Assembly: GCA_002239045.1 (NCBI GenBank)
Contig: MPNN01000002.1
Span: forward strand, 248,001-312,000
DNA length: 64,000 bases
Direction: 5' to 3'
Source: SAR202 cluster bacterium bin127
Lineage (GTDB): Bacteria; Chloroflexota; Dehalococcoidia; Lucifugimonadales; Lucifugimonadaceae
Shown one piece after another: positions 1 to 8,698 of this stretch. The notes below the pieces were generated by a model, which saw nothing but the letters and a program-made list of their open reading frames with translations, made no database searches and had not been told where the DNA came from. The translations under genes and the position numbers were made by a program. How positions within the stretch are numbered: the stretch's first letter is position 1; every line of letters starts with the position of its first letter.

Positions 1-2
1 CT

Positions 3-77
3 GACTATGCGGAAGCGGCATTGGTAGTCAGCATTTCGAATTCGGTTTGCATGTACTTATCCGACAAGTTGAAGTGA
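3..77 (+). CDS. 3' end of an unidentified upstream gene (partial)
   Basis: An open frame enters from the left edge and gives about 24 residues ending at a TGA (75-77). The tail, which includes AALVVSISNSV, resembles the last helix of Gfo/Idh/MocA oxidoreductases, which would fit the next gene being of that family, but 24 residues cannot prove it. The following 116 bases up to the next start show no other gene. Confidence 0.3.
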   Translation, partial: DYAEAALVVSISNSVCMYLSDKLK

Positions 78-193
78 GAACGTTCACGCTAAATATCGGC
101 TTGACGCTGATCTCGTCATAGGCGGGTACTGTGCTGATACATTTACGGATTAAGCCTAAGCCACCAATTAGTTAGAAAGCAGGATCACGCCCT

Positions 194-1222
194 ATGTCAT
201 TCGGAGTTGCGGTGCTGGGCACCGGAAGAATCGGCGGCAATTACATCGATGTCGCGAAGAAAACCCCCGGCGCCGAGGTGAAGGTGGTTGCCGAACCGCG
301 AGAGGACGTCGCGGCTTCTTGGCAGGACCGACATCCGGACGTTGATTTCGTTGCCGACTACCGCGATGCTCTGGCACGCGACGATGTAGACGTCATCGTC
401 GGTACCCTTCCGCACTGGTTGCACTACCAAGCGGCACTCGATGCCGCCGCCGCGGGCAAGCATATCTACATGGAGAAACCCACCGCGGTGTGGGCATCGC
501 AGGCTGAAGAGATGCTGGATGCAGCACGCGAGAACGGCGTCAAGTTGATGACGGCGCATACTCAGCGCTATTACCCGGCGGTTCGGGCCATGAAAGGCGT
601 CGTCGACAGCGGCGATCTTGGATCGGTACTGATGGCATACGACGTATGGCACAAGCCGTACGGGCCGTACAACCGTCCCGAATGGATGCTTGACCGCGAG
701 CGCGGTGGCGGAATGGGGCAGATGGACGGCACACACCAGATCGACCGGCTGCTGTGGATCATCGGCTACGATGTTGCAACGGTCTCGGCGCAACAGGGGC
801 AGTTCACCCATCCCAACTCTGAACATCCCAAGATCAATGCCGATGACACCGGTATGTATTTCATCCGCTGGAAAAGCGGCATCGTTGCTTGTGTGAGCCG
901 CATCGCTTGGGACCACGGCGCTACTGAGTATGGTGGCGACTGGTTCTTCACCAATGGGATGGCCCGATTTCGATTGCCTTATGGTGGAGGCGACAAACCA
1001 GCCCTCTACATCGCCGACACTAGCAATGGCAGCTGGCGCAAGGAAGACGTGCCCGAACGCGACAGTCTCTTAGACGAGTTCACCGAGTTCATCGAGTCAT
1101 TGGAACGCGGTGACGACGACACACCGATACCGCAGGTTCACGGTCTAAACGTGTTAAAGGTATTAGAAGCAACCGAAGAATCTGCGCGCACTGGGCGCGA
1201 AGTGGTTCTGGACATGGAGTAA
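194..1222 (+). CDS. Gfo/Idh/MocA family NAD(P)-dependent oxidoreductase
   Basis: This is a 342-residue cytosolic dehydrogenase of the Gfo/Idh/MocA family, which oxidises or reduces sugars, inositols and related polyols. The N-terminal Rossmann loop is GTGRIGG (residues 10-15), and the family EKP motif, whose Lys helps catalysis, lies at 94-96 (YMEKPTAVW). The C-terminal two-thirds matches the alpha/beta substrate domain, with GGGMGQMDGTHQID near residue 170-185. The length is normal for the family. The start is the ATG at 194. An HpcH/HpaI aldolase begins 6 bases after the stop, so the two are probably one transcript for catabolism of a sugar acid or polyol. The substrate cannot be read from the sequence. 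Confidence 0.9.
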   Translation: MSFGVAVLGTGRIGGNYIDVAKKTPGAEVKVVAEPREDVAASWQDRHPDVDFVADYRDALARDDVDVIVGTLPHWLHYQAALDAAAAGKHIYMEKPTAVWASQAEEMLDAARENGVKLMTAHTQRYYPAVRAMKGVVDSGDLGSVLMAYDVWHKPYGPYNRPEWMLDRERGGGMGQMDGTHQIDRLLWIIGYDVATVSAQQGQFTHPNSEHPKINADDTGMYFIRWKSGIVACVSRIAWDHGATEYGGDWFFTNGMARFRLPYGGGDKPALYIADTSNGSWRKEDVPERDSLLDEFTEFIESLERGDDDTPIPQVHGLNVLKVLEATEESARTGREVVLDME

Positions 1223-1228
1223 AAACCG

Positions 1229-2059
1229 ATGGAACCGGCACAACTCAAAGCCACACTCAAGGCGGGTAAACCCGTATTCGGATTCATGATCGCCGCAATC
1301 GAAGGATTGCGATGGTCGAGAGTCTACGCCGGGTCGACGCTCGACTACATCATCATCGACTGGGAGCACACCTCGCGCAGCCGCGCTCGTATTGCCGAGA
1401 TCGTCACCAGCATCAAGAGTGCTGGCGTCACATGCATAATCCGAACGCCCAACACCGACGATAGTTACGTCGCTATCGCGCTAGACGCTGGAGCAGACGG
1501 CGTGCTCGTGCCCTACTGTGAAACTGTCGAAGAGGTTAGGGCATGCGCCAACAAGGTGCGTCTCCACCCGCTCAAGGGAGAGTATTTCGAGCGCGCCGGT
1601 TTGACAGGCGAGTTGCCCAGCGAAAAGACGCGTGAGTACCTCCACAACCGGCACAAGGACCACATCTTCATCATGGGGGTCGAATCGGAACCCTGCGTAA
1701 ACCGATTGGACGAACTTCTGCAATGTGCCAAAATCGATGGAATCTTCGTGGGACCTAACGACCTCACTACTTCGCTCGGCATCCCAGACGAAGTGGACAA
1801 TCCCAAGTACCTCGAAGTCCTCAAACACATCATCGACACCGGCGAAAAATACGGCGTACCGACGATGGTGCATCAACAGTCCATCGAGACTTCGACGAAG
1901 GCGATTGAGCTAGGCTCCCGCTTCGTCCTTCACTCGAGTGATGTGGGCATCTTGTTGAAGGGTATCCAAAGCGACTTTGCCGAGCTACGCGAAGTTGCCG
2001 CCGGCAAGTTCGGCGAAGTAGAGGCGCGCGAAGCCGAGGACACGCTCGAGACGATTTAA
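1229..2059 (+). CDS. HpcH/HpaI family aldolase/citrate lyase-type protein
   Basis: This 276-residue TIM-barrel protein belongs to the HpcH/HpaI class II aldolase family, which cleaves 2-keto-3-deoxy acids to pyruvate and an aldehyde using a divalent metal. Visible family features are DYIIIDWEHTS near residue 35, DAGADGVLVPYCET near 85-100, the metal-site Glu region MGVESEPCV near 150 and DGIFVGPNDLTTSLG near 170. A GGAG ribosome site overlaps the preceding stop codon, supporting the ATG at 1229 and translational coupling to the dehydrogenase. A second, different HpcH/HpaI protein is at 32359-33150. The substrate is unknown. Confidence 0.87.
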   Translation: MEPAQLKATLKAGKPVFGFMIAAIEGLRWSRVYAGSTLDYIIIDWEHTSRSRARIAEIVTSIKSAGVTCIIRTPNTDDSYVAIALDAGADGVLVPYCETVEEVRACANKVRLHPLKGEYFERAGLTGELPSEKTREYLHNRHKDHIFIMGVESEPCVNRLDELLQCAKIDGIFVGPNDLTTSLGIPDEVDNPKYLEVLKHIIDTGEKYGVPTMVHQQSIETSTKAIELGSRFVLHSSDVGILLKGIQSDFAELREVAAGKFGEVEAREAEDTLETI

Positions 2060-2112
2060 GGCCCCCCGAGACGTACATCTTTGGCCGAGGGCACACCCCT
2101 CCCCCGTCGCCG

Positions 2113-2183
2113 GTAGGGGCAGGTTTCAAACCTGCCCCTACTCGGAAATCCCCTCTCCCTCTGGGAGAGGGCTAGGGAGAGGG
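2113..2183. repeat. Two adjacent palindromic repeats between convergent genes
   Basis: Positions 2113-2126 and 2128-2141 are perfect 14-base inverted repeats separated by one base (GTAGGGGCAGGTTT and its complement). Next to them CCCTCTCCC at 2151-2159 can pair with GGGAGAGGG at 2163-2171 or at 2175-2183. The block lies between two genes that end towards each other and may act as a bidirectional terminator, but it looks like the G/C-rich dispersed intergenic repeats seen elsewhere in this window. The second repeat supplies the last codons and the TAG stop of the LRR gene. Confidence 0.8.
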
Positions 2184-4376
2184 CAATCCATCTTTCCTGA
2201 TCGGTGAGGTGTAGGTGGCGATGCCGGCTACAGCGACAGCGCAGCCGAGAATCACGAGCAACAATATCAACGCCTTTTTGTTTGGCCCCTTTTTGTTTAG
2301 CCAAGGGGCACCACCCGTATCAGGCAGTTCCTCAGCCTCCCCTACTTCAATCATGGGCGCCGTGGGAGTTGGAATCGGAGGTCCCGTGATGGCCGCGGCG
2401 ACCGTGATCGGCAGTTCGCCTATCGTGCCGCACACCTTGAAACCCGAAGCATCCAATCTTGCTTGACTGTTGAGCAGTGTCAGATCGCAGAAGTCGTCAA
2501 CCGCGGCCAAAGTTGCGCTACTGTAGCTTTCGGAGATAGGGAACGGCAGGGGCACGCACACTTCGACCGGGGCTTTGAGACGGTATGACTTCAGCGACCG
2601 CCGATTGACGTCCACGGCGTCTATGCGGTAGCGCGAGCCTTGCAGCATCGCCCGGCCGTCGGACGTGTACTCACAATTCGCGGTGCTGTCCTCGCCGGAC
2701 CGCACACCGATCAACTCGCCATCCCGAACTGCGCCGGGCTTAGCAGATATGCTGACAGTGTCAGACTCGAACTTGCCGCCTTTAGTCGGCGAAAAGACGA
2801 CGTACTCGTTGCCCGCGTCGTCAACCAGCGTACTCGGGATCTCGCCTGGAGGGTCTACCGGGGGTGCAGTCGGTTCCGGCCCAATTCCTTCCCGTCGCAC
2901 GTTGATGCTCATGACCGCGGTGCAATCGTCCATATCGTCTTCGGTCAAGTCTTGGCACTCCAATCGATCGAGCGACGCGGTCAGGATGTAATCGCCAAGC
3001 ACGTCCGGTATTGTGAGCATGATCACACGCCCCTCCGGATACTTATTTGCATCTAGGTCCCGGATCGCGCGGTTGTAGAAACTCCCATTGCCGTAGACGA
3101 GATTCCATTCGAACGTGACATCGTCAGCCAAAGTGTTGTCCAAGATGTTCTGCACACCGTAGACATCGATGTCGATGCGCACCGCGTCACCCTTGTGTAG
3201 GGTTATCGATCGGACTGGGGGTACGATCCTAGAAATCAGTGCCCTACTGACGGGCGTAGGTGTGGGGATCGGCGTGGGCGTGGGAATCGGCGTAGGTGTG
3301 GGAATCATGTCACACCAATACAAGCCGAGCCTCTCTGACAAGATCCGGGGAGCAGAAGAACCAATCCGCAGTACCGCTGGCCGCAGTGCCACTGGTATAC
3401 ACCCCGTCAGTATGTTGACGTCGAGCCGCAGGTCTTTGAGGCTTAAGAGATCGCCCAGTTCTTCGGGAATCTCGCCGCTGAACCGGTTGTTGTGGATGAG
3501 AAGCCGCTCGAGTTTTGTGAGGTTGCCCAATGCGGGTGGAATCTCGCCGATCAACCGGTTGTTGTGAAGCCAAAGTTCTTTGAGTTCTGTGAGTTCGCCG
3601 AGTTTGGGTGGGATCTTGCCGCTCAACTGGTTGTTGCGGACCAGCAGATCTCTGAGGTTCTTGATCTCGGCTAGCTGGGGCGGCAACCCCCCGCTCAACC
3701 GATTGATGGAGAGATCGAGTACAAGGAGTTTTGTGAGGTTGCCCAATGCGGGTGGAATCTTGCCGCTCAACCGGTTGTTATAGAGTCGCAGATCTTCCAG
3801 ATTGGAAAGATCACCTAGCTCCTTCGGGATGGCGCCGCTCAGCCGGTTGCTGCCCAAGTTCAGTTGCCTGACGTTGCTGAGACCTCCCAGTGTCGAAGGA
3901 ATACTGCCGCTCAACTGGTTGTTGCTCATGTTCAGTTTCCACAACTTAGTGAGGTTGCCCAAGGCGGGTGGAATCTTCCCGCTAAGAGAGTTCCAACCGA
4001 GTTCCAGCCTTCGGAGCTCGCCCAGTTGTCCCAAGGACTCGGGGACTACACCGGTCAAGCCGCTTACAGCCAAAACAAGCTCGTGGACGCGTTGCGGAGA
4101 GCCACCGATCCCGACTCGATCCCATTCGCTCATTGCACGGTCCCCCGACCAGTTCAACGTGCCCGCGCCCGTGCCGATCAAGACGTCTCTGGCGTTGAGC
4201 AATACCACGCAGTCAGCAGCCAGTCCGGGATCTTCTAACGCGTCAACTCCAGCGCCAGCGGGGCATGTCGTTATAGCCTGTGCCTGCGCAGTGGGTTGCG
4301 AGGGGTACTCAACCGCTACCAGTGTGGCGATGAGCACCGCCAGAAGCGGCACGAGGATATTGCAACGCGTATGCAC
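2172..4376 (-). CDS. Secreted LRR protein with LPDTG sorting-like C-terminus
   Basis: This is a 734-residue predicted surface protein. It has an N-terminal hydrophobic signal (LLAVLIATLVAV) and about ten 24-residue leucine-rich repeats of the plant-specific type, with consensus NxLSGxIPxxLGNLTxL, at roughly residues 93-335. A Pro-Thr linker (repeated PTPTPI) follows near 356-375, then two beta-rich regions that may be Ig-like. The C-terminus has LPDTG at 684-688, a hydrophobic stretch (ALILLLVILGCAVAVAGIA) and a basic tail with RKD, which is the layout of a sortase substrate. No sortase gene is in the window. Such LRR proteins bind proteins or glycans on other cells; the ligand is unknown. 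The last codons GLPSP and the stop lie inside a dispersed repeat, so the original tail may have been altered. Confidence 0.88.
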   Translation of the reverse strand: MHTRCNILVPLLAVLIATLVAVEYPSQPTAQAQAITTCPAGAGVDALEDPGLAADCVVLLNARDVLIGTGAGTLNWSGDRAMSEWDRVGIGGSPQRVHELVLAVSGLTGVVPESLGQLGELRRLELGWNSLSGKIPPALGNLTKLWKLNMSNNQLSGSIPSTLGGLSNVRQLNLGSNRLSGAIPKELGDLSNLEDLRLYNNRLSGKIPPALGNLTKLLVLDLSINRLSGGLPPQLAEIKNLRDLLVRNNQLSGKIPPKLGELTELKELWLHNNRLIGEIPPALGNLTKLERLLIHNNRFSGEIPEELGDLLSLKDLRLDVNILTGCIPVALRPAVLRIGSSAPRILSERLGLYWCDMIPTPTPIPTPTPIPTPTPVSRALISRIVPPVRSITLHKGDAVRIDIDVYGVQNILDNTLADDVTFEWNLVYGNGSFYNRAIRDLDANKYPEGRVIMLTIPDVLGDYILTASLDRLECQDLTEDDMDDCTAVMSINVRREGIGPEPTAPPVDPPGEIPSTLVDDAGNEYVVFSPTKGGKFESDTVSISAKPGAVRDGELIGVRSGEDSTANCEYTSDGRAMLQGSRYRIDAVDVNRRSLKSYRLKAPVEVCVPLPFPISESYSSATLAAVDDFCDLTLLNSQARLDASGFKVCGTIGELPITVAAAITGPPIPTPTAPMIEVGEAEELPDTGGAPWLNKKGPNKKALILLLVILGCAVAVAGIATYTSPIRKDGLPSP

Positions 4377-4719
4377 GCCACGCCCCTCAAATCCGGTGTC
4401 TGGAGATTTGGGGAATGGACTGTCGGATCATCTTTACATGGCAATCTTGCGAACACAACGAACTAGCGACTCGGTTTGAAAAGAACCCGATACAGCTTCG
4501 ACATTAAACGATGCTAGATAATGCGGCGAACATGTTTCAATCCCTTTCAACGCGTTCCACAAGGAGCGCGAGAGGTGCGTTTGCGTCGTACGCGGAACTG
4601 ACGATGTGACTGCGTTGTCACGCTCGGGAATGCTGTAAGCGTTGTTAGATTCAGATAGAGTGCCGCCAATCGTTGCGCGGCCAAAAGGCAATCATTTCGA
4701 CTTGAATGTGGAACAGTAA
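4377..4719. other. Intergenic stretch between divergent LRR and aminopeptidase genes
   Basis: These 343 bases hold no open frame with recognisable homology. Being between divergently transcribed genes, the stretch must carry both promoters, but I cannot point to convincing -35/-10 boxes. Confidence 0.5.
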
Positions 4720-7296
4720 ATGAATACCCCTACCGAAATCGACCCATATCGCCTGCCGAGTTCGGTAGTGCCAAGTCATTACAACTTGCACCTGAGCCCG
4801 AACTTGGAGGCTGAAACCTTCTCCGGTGAAGTTGAGATTTCGATCGAGATCGCCGAAACGGTCTCGGAGATACTCCTGAACTCCAAGGAGATCGACGTTA
4901 GGTCCGCACGGCTGGTCGGTAATAACGGCGAAATCGAAGCGTCCGACTTCACGTATGACGAGGAGTTGGAGCGCGTTACGCTCCAACTGGCGAGCGACGC
5001 CGCACCCGGGTCGTACCGTTTAGCGATCGATTTCGACGGAATCCTCAATCGCAAACTCGCGGGTTTTTACATCTCCACCTTTACCGACGAGTCGGGAACT
5101 GAGCGCAAGATAGCAACAACACAGTTCGAGAGCACCGATGCCCGGCAGGCATTCCCATGCTTCGATGAGCCAGCGATGAAGGCCTCGTTCGAGGTCGCCC
5201 TGACTGTGCCCGCCGACCTCTTCGCCGCGTCCAACGGTCCGATCATTTCCGAGGTCGTATCTGACGACGGATCCGTGCGAACCGTCAAGTTCGGCACCAC
5301 GATAAAGATGTCTACCTACTTGGTGGCATTCATCGTCGGCCCCTTCGAAGCGACCGATCCGGTCGATGTCGACGGCGTACCGCTCCGCATCATCCATCCC
5401 ATCGGCAAAGGCCACCTCACTCCATTCGCGCTTGAATCCGGTGCCTTCTCGCTGAAGTACTTCACCGATTATTACGGCATTCCGTATCCGGGCGAAAAAC
5501 TCGATTTGGTGGCTGTTCCTGACTTCGCTTTCGGCGCGATGGAGAACTTAGGTTGCGTCACGTTCCGAGAGGTCATCCTCTTGGTTGATACCGAACGGGC
5601 TACCCAACCAGAACTCCTGAGAATCGCCGACGTCATCGCTCACGAACTCGCCCACATGTGGTTTGGAGACCTCGTGACGATGGAGTGGTGGAACGGCATC
5701 TGGCTCAACGAGGCGTTCGCGACCTTCATGGCGGCGATGTGCACCGACGCGTTCAATCCGGAATGGCGACGCTGGGACCAGTTCAGTCTCGAGCGATCGG
5801 CCGCATTCGACGTTGATTCCTTGCAGAAAACGCGACCGATTGAATACGAGGTCAAGTCGCCCGCTGATGCCGACGGAATGTTCGACCTGCTCACCTACGA
5901 AAAGGGCGGATCGGTGTTGCGGATGCTCGAGCAGCATCTCGGACCGGATCGTTTCCGTGACGGCATCCGGCACTACCTCAAGAAGCACGAATACGGCAAC
6001 ACCGAAACCTCAGACCTCTGGGACGCGCTCGAGGAGGTCACAGGCGAACCAGTACGCAGCACGATGGACGCGTGGATATACCAACGGGGATACCCAATCG
6101 TTAACGCTAAGCAATGCGATGGGTGCAATAAGACGATTCTCACTCAAAACCGTTTCTTCTACAAAAAGCCCGAACTGGCGGACGAAACGGTGTGGCCGAT
6201 ACCGATGGGTATCAAATACGCCGACGCCGGTGGCAATATCGGCAGCACGAAGATGCTGATGAGCGAGGAGGATGTCGAGATCGCCGAGTTGGAGGGTGTG
6301 CGTTGGGTAAACGCGAACAGCGGCAGCAACGGCTTCTACCGCGTCAACTATTCGCCCGATCTGATGACGTCCTTGCGCGACGCGATGGGCGACATGGAGG
6401 CGATCGAGCGCTACAGCTTGGCAGACGACCAGTGGGCGGCCATGGCGGCCGGCAACTCGTCCGCAATCGATTACGTTCGTCTCGCCGAACAATATTCGAA
6501 CGAGGACGACCTAGATGTGTGGACTTTGCTGACGCGCAACTTGGGTAGTCTTGAACGCATCGTCGAAGACGACGCTGCGAAGGCCCGCATGCGCTCGCGG
6601 CTTGCAACCCTCTATAGTGCCGGCCTGACGCGCTTAGGTTGGGAACCGCGCGACGACGATTCACCGCGCGACCTCGAGTTGCGCGGAGTACTCGCCCGTT
6701 CGCTGGGAATCACGGCGCGCAACGCAGATGCATTGGCGAAACTGCGCGCAATGCATGATGGTTATCTCGCGGGCGAGGCGATCGAACCCAACCTAGCGTC
6801 CGCGTCTGCCAACGCCGTTGCGATTTTGGGATCAGCCGATGACTACGAAGTCTTCCTCGGTCGATTCAAGGACCCTGCTACACCCCAAGAAGAGCGACGC
6901 TACATGAGCCTGCTCGCATCCTTCCCGGGCGAAGGCGAGTTTCAGAACACGTTGGAGATGTGCTTAAACGGCGAAGTCCGTTCGCAAGACGCGCCATACC
7001 TAGCTGGCGGTGCGATGTTCAACCGCCACCACGGGTTCGCGGCATGGAAATACATCAAATCCCACTGGGATGAAATGCTCGAGATGTATCCGGACAACAG
7101 CATCGTGCGGATGGTCAGCGGCGTACAAGCTCTTTCAAAACCTGAGCAGGCATCCGACATCAAGCGGTTCTTCGAAGAGCATAGCGTTCCGACGGGTCAA
7201 CTGACCTTGGAGCAGCATTTGGAGCGACTCGATGTCAACGTGGCATCACGCGAGCGGGAAGTTGGGCCGCTGACGGAGTGGTTGTTGACTGATTAG
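4720..7296 (+). CDS. M1 family zinc aminopeptidase
   Basis: This 858-residue protein is an M1 aminopeptidase, removing N-terminal residues from peptides. The exopeptidase motif GAMEN is at about residue 273, and the zinc site HELAH at 308-312 with the third ligand Glu in NEAF near 331 gives the HExxH-x18-E signature. The order is an N-terminal beta saddle (1-190), the thermolysin-like catalytic domain (190-450) and an ERAP1-like C-terminal helical domain. The length matches bacterial and eukaryotic M1 enzymes. There is no signal peptide, so it is probably cytosolic. GGAACAG precedes the ATG. A TIR-like gene starts 8 bases after the stop, so the two may be cotranscribed. Confidence 0.96.
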   Translation: MNTPTEIDPYRLPSSVVPSHYNLHLSPNLEAETFSGEVEISIEIAETVSEILLNSKEIDVRSARLVGNNGEIEASDFTYDEELERVTLQLASDAAPGSYRLAIDFDGILNRKLAGFYISTFTDESGTERKIATTQFESTDARQAFPCFDEPAMKASFEVALTVPADLFAASNGPIISEVVSDDGSVRTVKFGTTIKMSTYLVAFIVGPFEATDPVDVDGVPLRIIHPIGKGHLTPFALESGAFSLKYFTDYYGIPYPGEKLDLVAVPDFAFGAMENLGCVTFREVILLVDTERATQPELLRIADVIAHELAHMWFGDLVTMEWWNGIWLNEAFATFMAAMCTDAFNPEWRRWDQFSLERSAAFDVDSLQKTRPIEYEVKSPADADGMFDLLTYEKGGSVLRMLEQHLGPDRFRDGIRHYLKKHEYGNTETSDLWDALEEVTGEPVRSTMDAWIYQRGYPIVNAKQCDGCNKTILTQNRFFYKKPELADETVWPIPMGIKYADAGGNIGSTKMLMSEEDVEIAELEGVRWVNANSGSNGFYRVNYSPDLMTSLRDAMGDMEAIERYSLADDQWAAMAAGNSSAIDYVRLAEQYSNEDDLDVWTLLTRNLGSLERIVEDDAAKARMRSRLATLYSAGLTRLGWEPRDDDSPRDLELRGVLARSLGITARNADALAKLRAMHDGYLAGEAIEPNLASASANAVAILGSADDYEVFLGRFKDPATPQEERRYMSLLASFPGEGEFQNTLEMCLNGEVRSQDAPYLAGGAMFNRHHGFAAWKYIKSHWDEMLEMYPDNSIVRMVSGVQALSKPEQASDIKRFFEEHSVPTGQLTLEQHLERLDVNVASREREVGPLTEWLLTD

Positions 7297-7304
7297 GTGC
7301 TGCT

Positions 7305-7937
7305 GTGGCGAAACGCAACAAGCAAGCACAATCCATGGCAGAGATACCCAAGCATAAGGTATTCATCAGCTTCCACGATTGCGATTCGGACCGGAAGTTC
7401 AAAGAACGCTTTGCCAAACTGCTTGATGGACATATCGTCGATAAGTCCGTCAAGGACGAAGATATTGACGACACAAATCTGCCCGTCAGCAGAGTGAGAC
7501 AGATCATCCGCGATGGTTTCATCGCCGATGCCGCGGTCACTGTTGTCTTAGTTGGGTGTTGCACCTGGCAACGTAAGCATGTCGATTGGGAGATAGGCTC
7601 GAGCCTGCGAAAAACGAAGAAGAATCCTCGATGTGGGCTGGTCGGGATACTGCTTAAGTGCCATCCTCAATACGGTGCCTCGGAAATAGACCCCAGGTTG
7701 CTGCCACCGAAATTGGCGATCAATTTGGTGGGCGATGAACCTTACTCGAATCTTTACAACTGGCCCAAAAAGCAGGTCACTCGGAGATTCCGTCGGTGGA
7801 TTGACGAGTCGTTTCAACGAATAGAAGGGGCCAATCCCATAATCGGCAAGGATCAGTTCAAGGAAAACAGGACCTCAGAATGCTTGGAAGGCTGGAAGAG
7901 CGGGCCGAGAGTCCCCAGAAGTGTTAACGCCTTGTGA
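7305..7937 (+). CDS. TIR-like domain protein (DUF1863/ThsB-like)
   Basis: This 210-residue protein has a TIR-like domain at about residues 16-145. KHKVFISFHDCDSD forms the first strand and loop, then SRVRQIIRDGFIADAAVTVVLVG, then the conserved W-x-x-x-x-V-D-W-E-I block in which Glu96 would be the NAD-cleaving residue. This pattern is that of the MTH538/DUF1863 TIR-like family, which includes ThsB of the Thoeris anti-phage system. The start is a GTG at 7305; no upstream ATG fits. It follows the aminopeptidase by 8 bases and faces, tail to tail, a small membrane protein gene 24 bases away. A role in nucleotide-signal immunity is inferred, not shown. Confidence 0.78.
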   Translation: MAKRNKQAQSMAEIPKHKVFISFHDCDSDRKFKERFAKLLDGHIVDKSVKDEDIDDTNLPVSRVRQIIRDGFIADAAVTVVLVGCCTWQRKHVDWEIGSSLRKTKKNPRCGLVGILLKCHPQYGASEIDPRLLPPKLAINLVGDEPYSNLYNWPKKQVTRRFRRWIDESFQRIEGANPIIGKDQFKENRTSECLEGWKSGPRVPRSVNAL

Positions 7938-7961
7938 ATAGCATCGATCCGAAGACGCTAC

Positions 7962-8426
7962 TCAACGTAACAGCATCCAGAGCACGGCGACCACCAGTAC
8001 CATCGCAATGTAAAACGGCCAGATCGCGAACAATTTTTGACAAGATAAGACCTGCCTTGGAACGGAACCGGATGGCGCAATCATGAAAACCTCGCCTTCT
8101 TTGAGTTCCCTCGCATGAAAACGCTTGACGAAAACGTTGTAACTCTCGCGAAACCCACGTTCCAACGCCAAGTAGTAAGAATCCAACAACCAGAACAGAA
8201 CTGTAGGCACGAGTGCTATCCATGCCGCTTGTGCACCGAAGGCAGACTGGTCATCTGACGTCCCAAACCGAGCAACCACCACCAATATCGCCGCCACCAG
8301 CGTCACCGCCCAAGTCTTGCACGCCCGGCTATTCTCGGCCATACGCGAGATCACGTCCTGCATCATCGATAGATGCGTTCGGATGTCTTCGGGTGTGTGG
8401 TTGCAATCGTTCATGCCCACAACCAT
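7962..8426 (-). CDS. Small multi-pass membrane protein beside TIR-like gene
   Basis: This 154-residue protein (or 150 from the second Met at 8414) has three hydrophobic segments near residues 40-57, 66-86 and 132-153. Conserved-looking features are MQDVISRMAENSRACKTW before the first segment and LDSYYLALERGFRESY after the second. I recall proteins of this shape next to DUF1863 TIR genes, and it resembles the 2TM/SLATT class of membrane effectors tied to nucleotide-signalling immunity; this assignment is tentative. It is transcribed towards the TIR-like gene with 24 bases between the stops. If the pair is real, the TIR protein would make a nucleotide signal and this protein would act on the membrane. 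Confidence 0.7.
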   Translation of the reverse strand: MVVGMNDCNHTPEDIRTHLSMMQDVISRMAENSRACKTWAVTLVAAILVVVARFGTSDDQSAFGAQAAWIALVPTVLFWLLDSYYLALERGFRESYNVFVKRFHARELKEGEVFMIAPSGSVPRQVLSCQKLFAIWPFYIAMVLVVAVLWMLLR

Positions 8427-8698
8427 AGACTAACGCGCGTCGATTGTTGGGAGTTCTGGCCCTGGCTCGTGCCGATGTCCGAGAGTTCGGCGAGTTGAAG
8501 GACCATGCGGATTTTGATGACCTCAATAACGGCGCATGATTCTCGAATGCGACCGTCCATAAGATGCATCATCCAGTCAAGACCAACTAAATCTATGCAA
8601 ACTTGCGTTTAATTATCGCTATTTCTTCGCAACGTTGCTTGAATTCTTGTAATTCATATGTTAACGTTGTGGACATCGACACTGATAAAGGAGTTTCC

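Noticed and set aside
2113-2141. Intrinsic terminator call for the 29-base palindrome
   Set aside because: There is no T-run on either side and it matches dispersed repeat style, so I list it as repeat only.
8427-8602. Possible fragment of another gene between the membrane protein and the HTH gene
   Set aside because: A frame ending at 8540 gives about 35 residues with no motif; too little to call.
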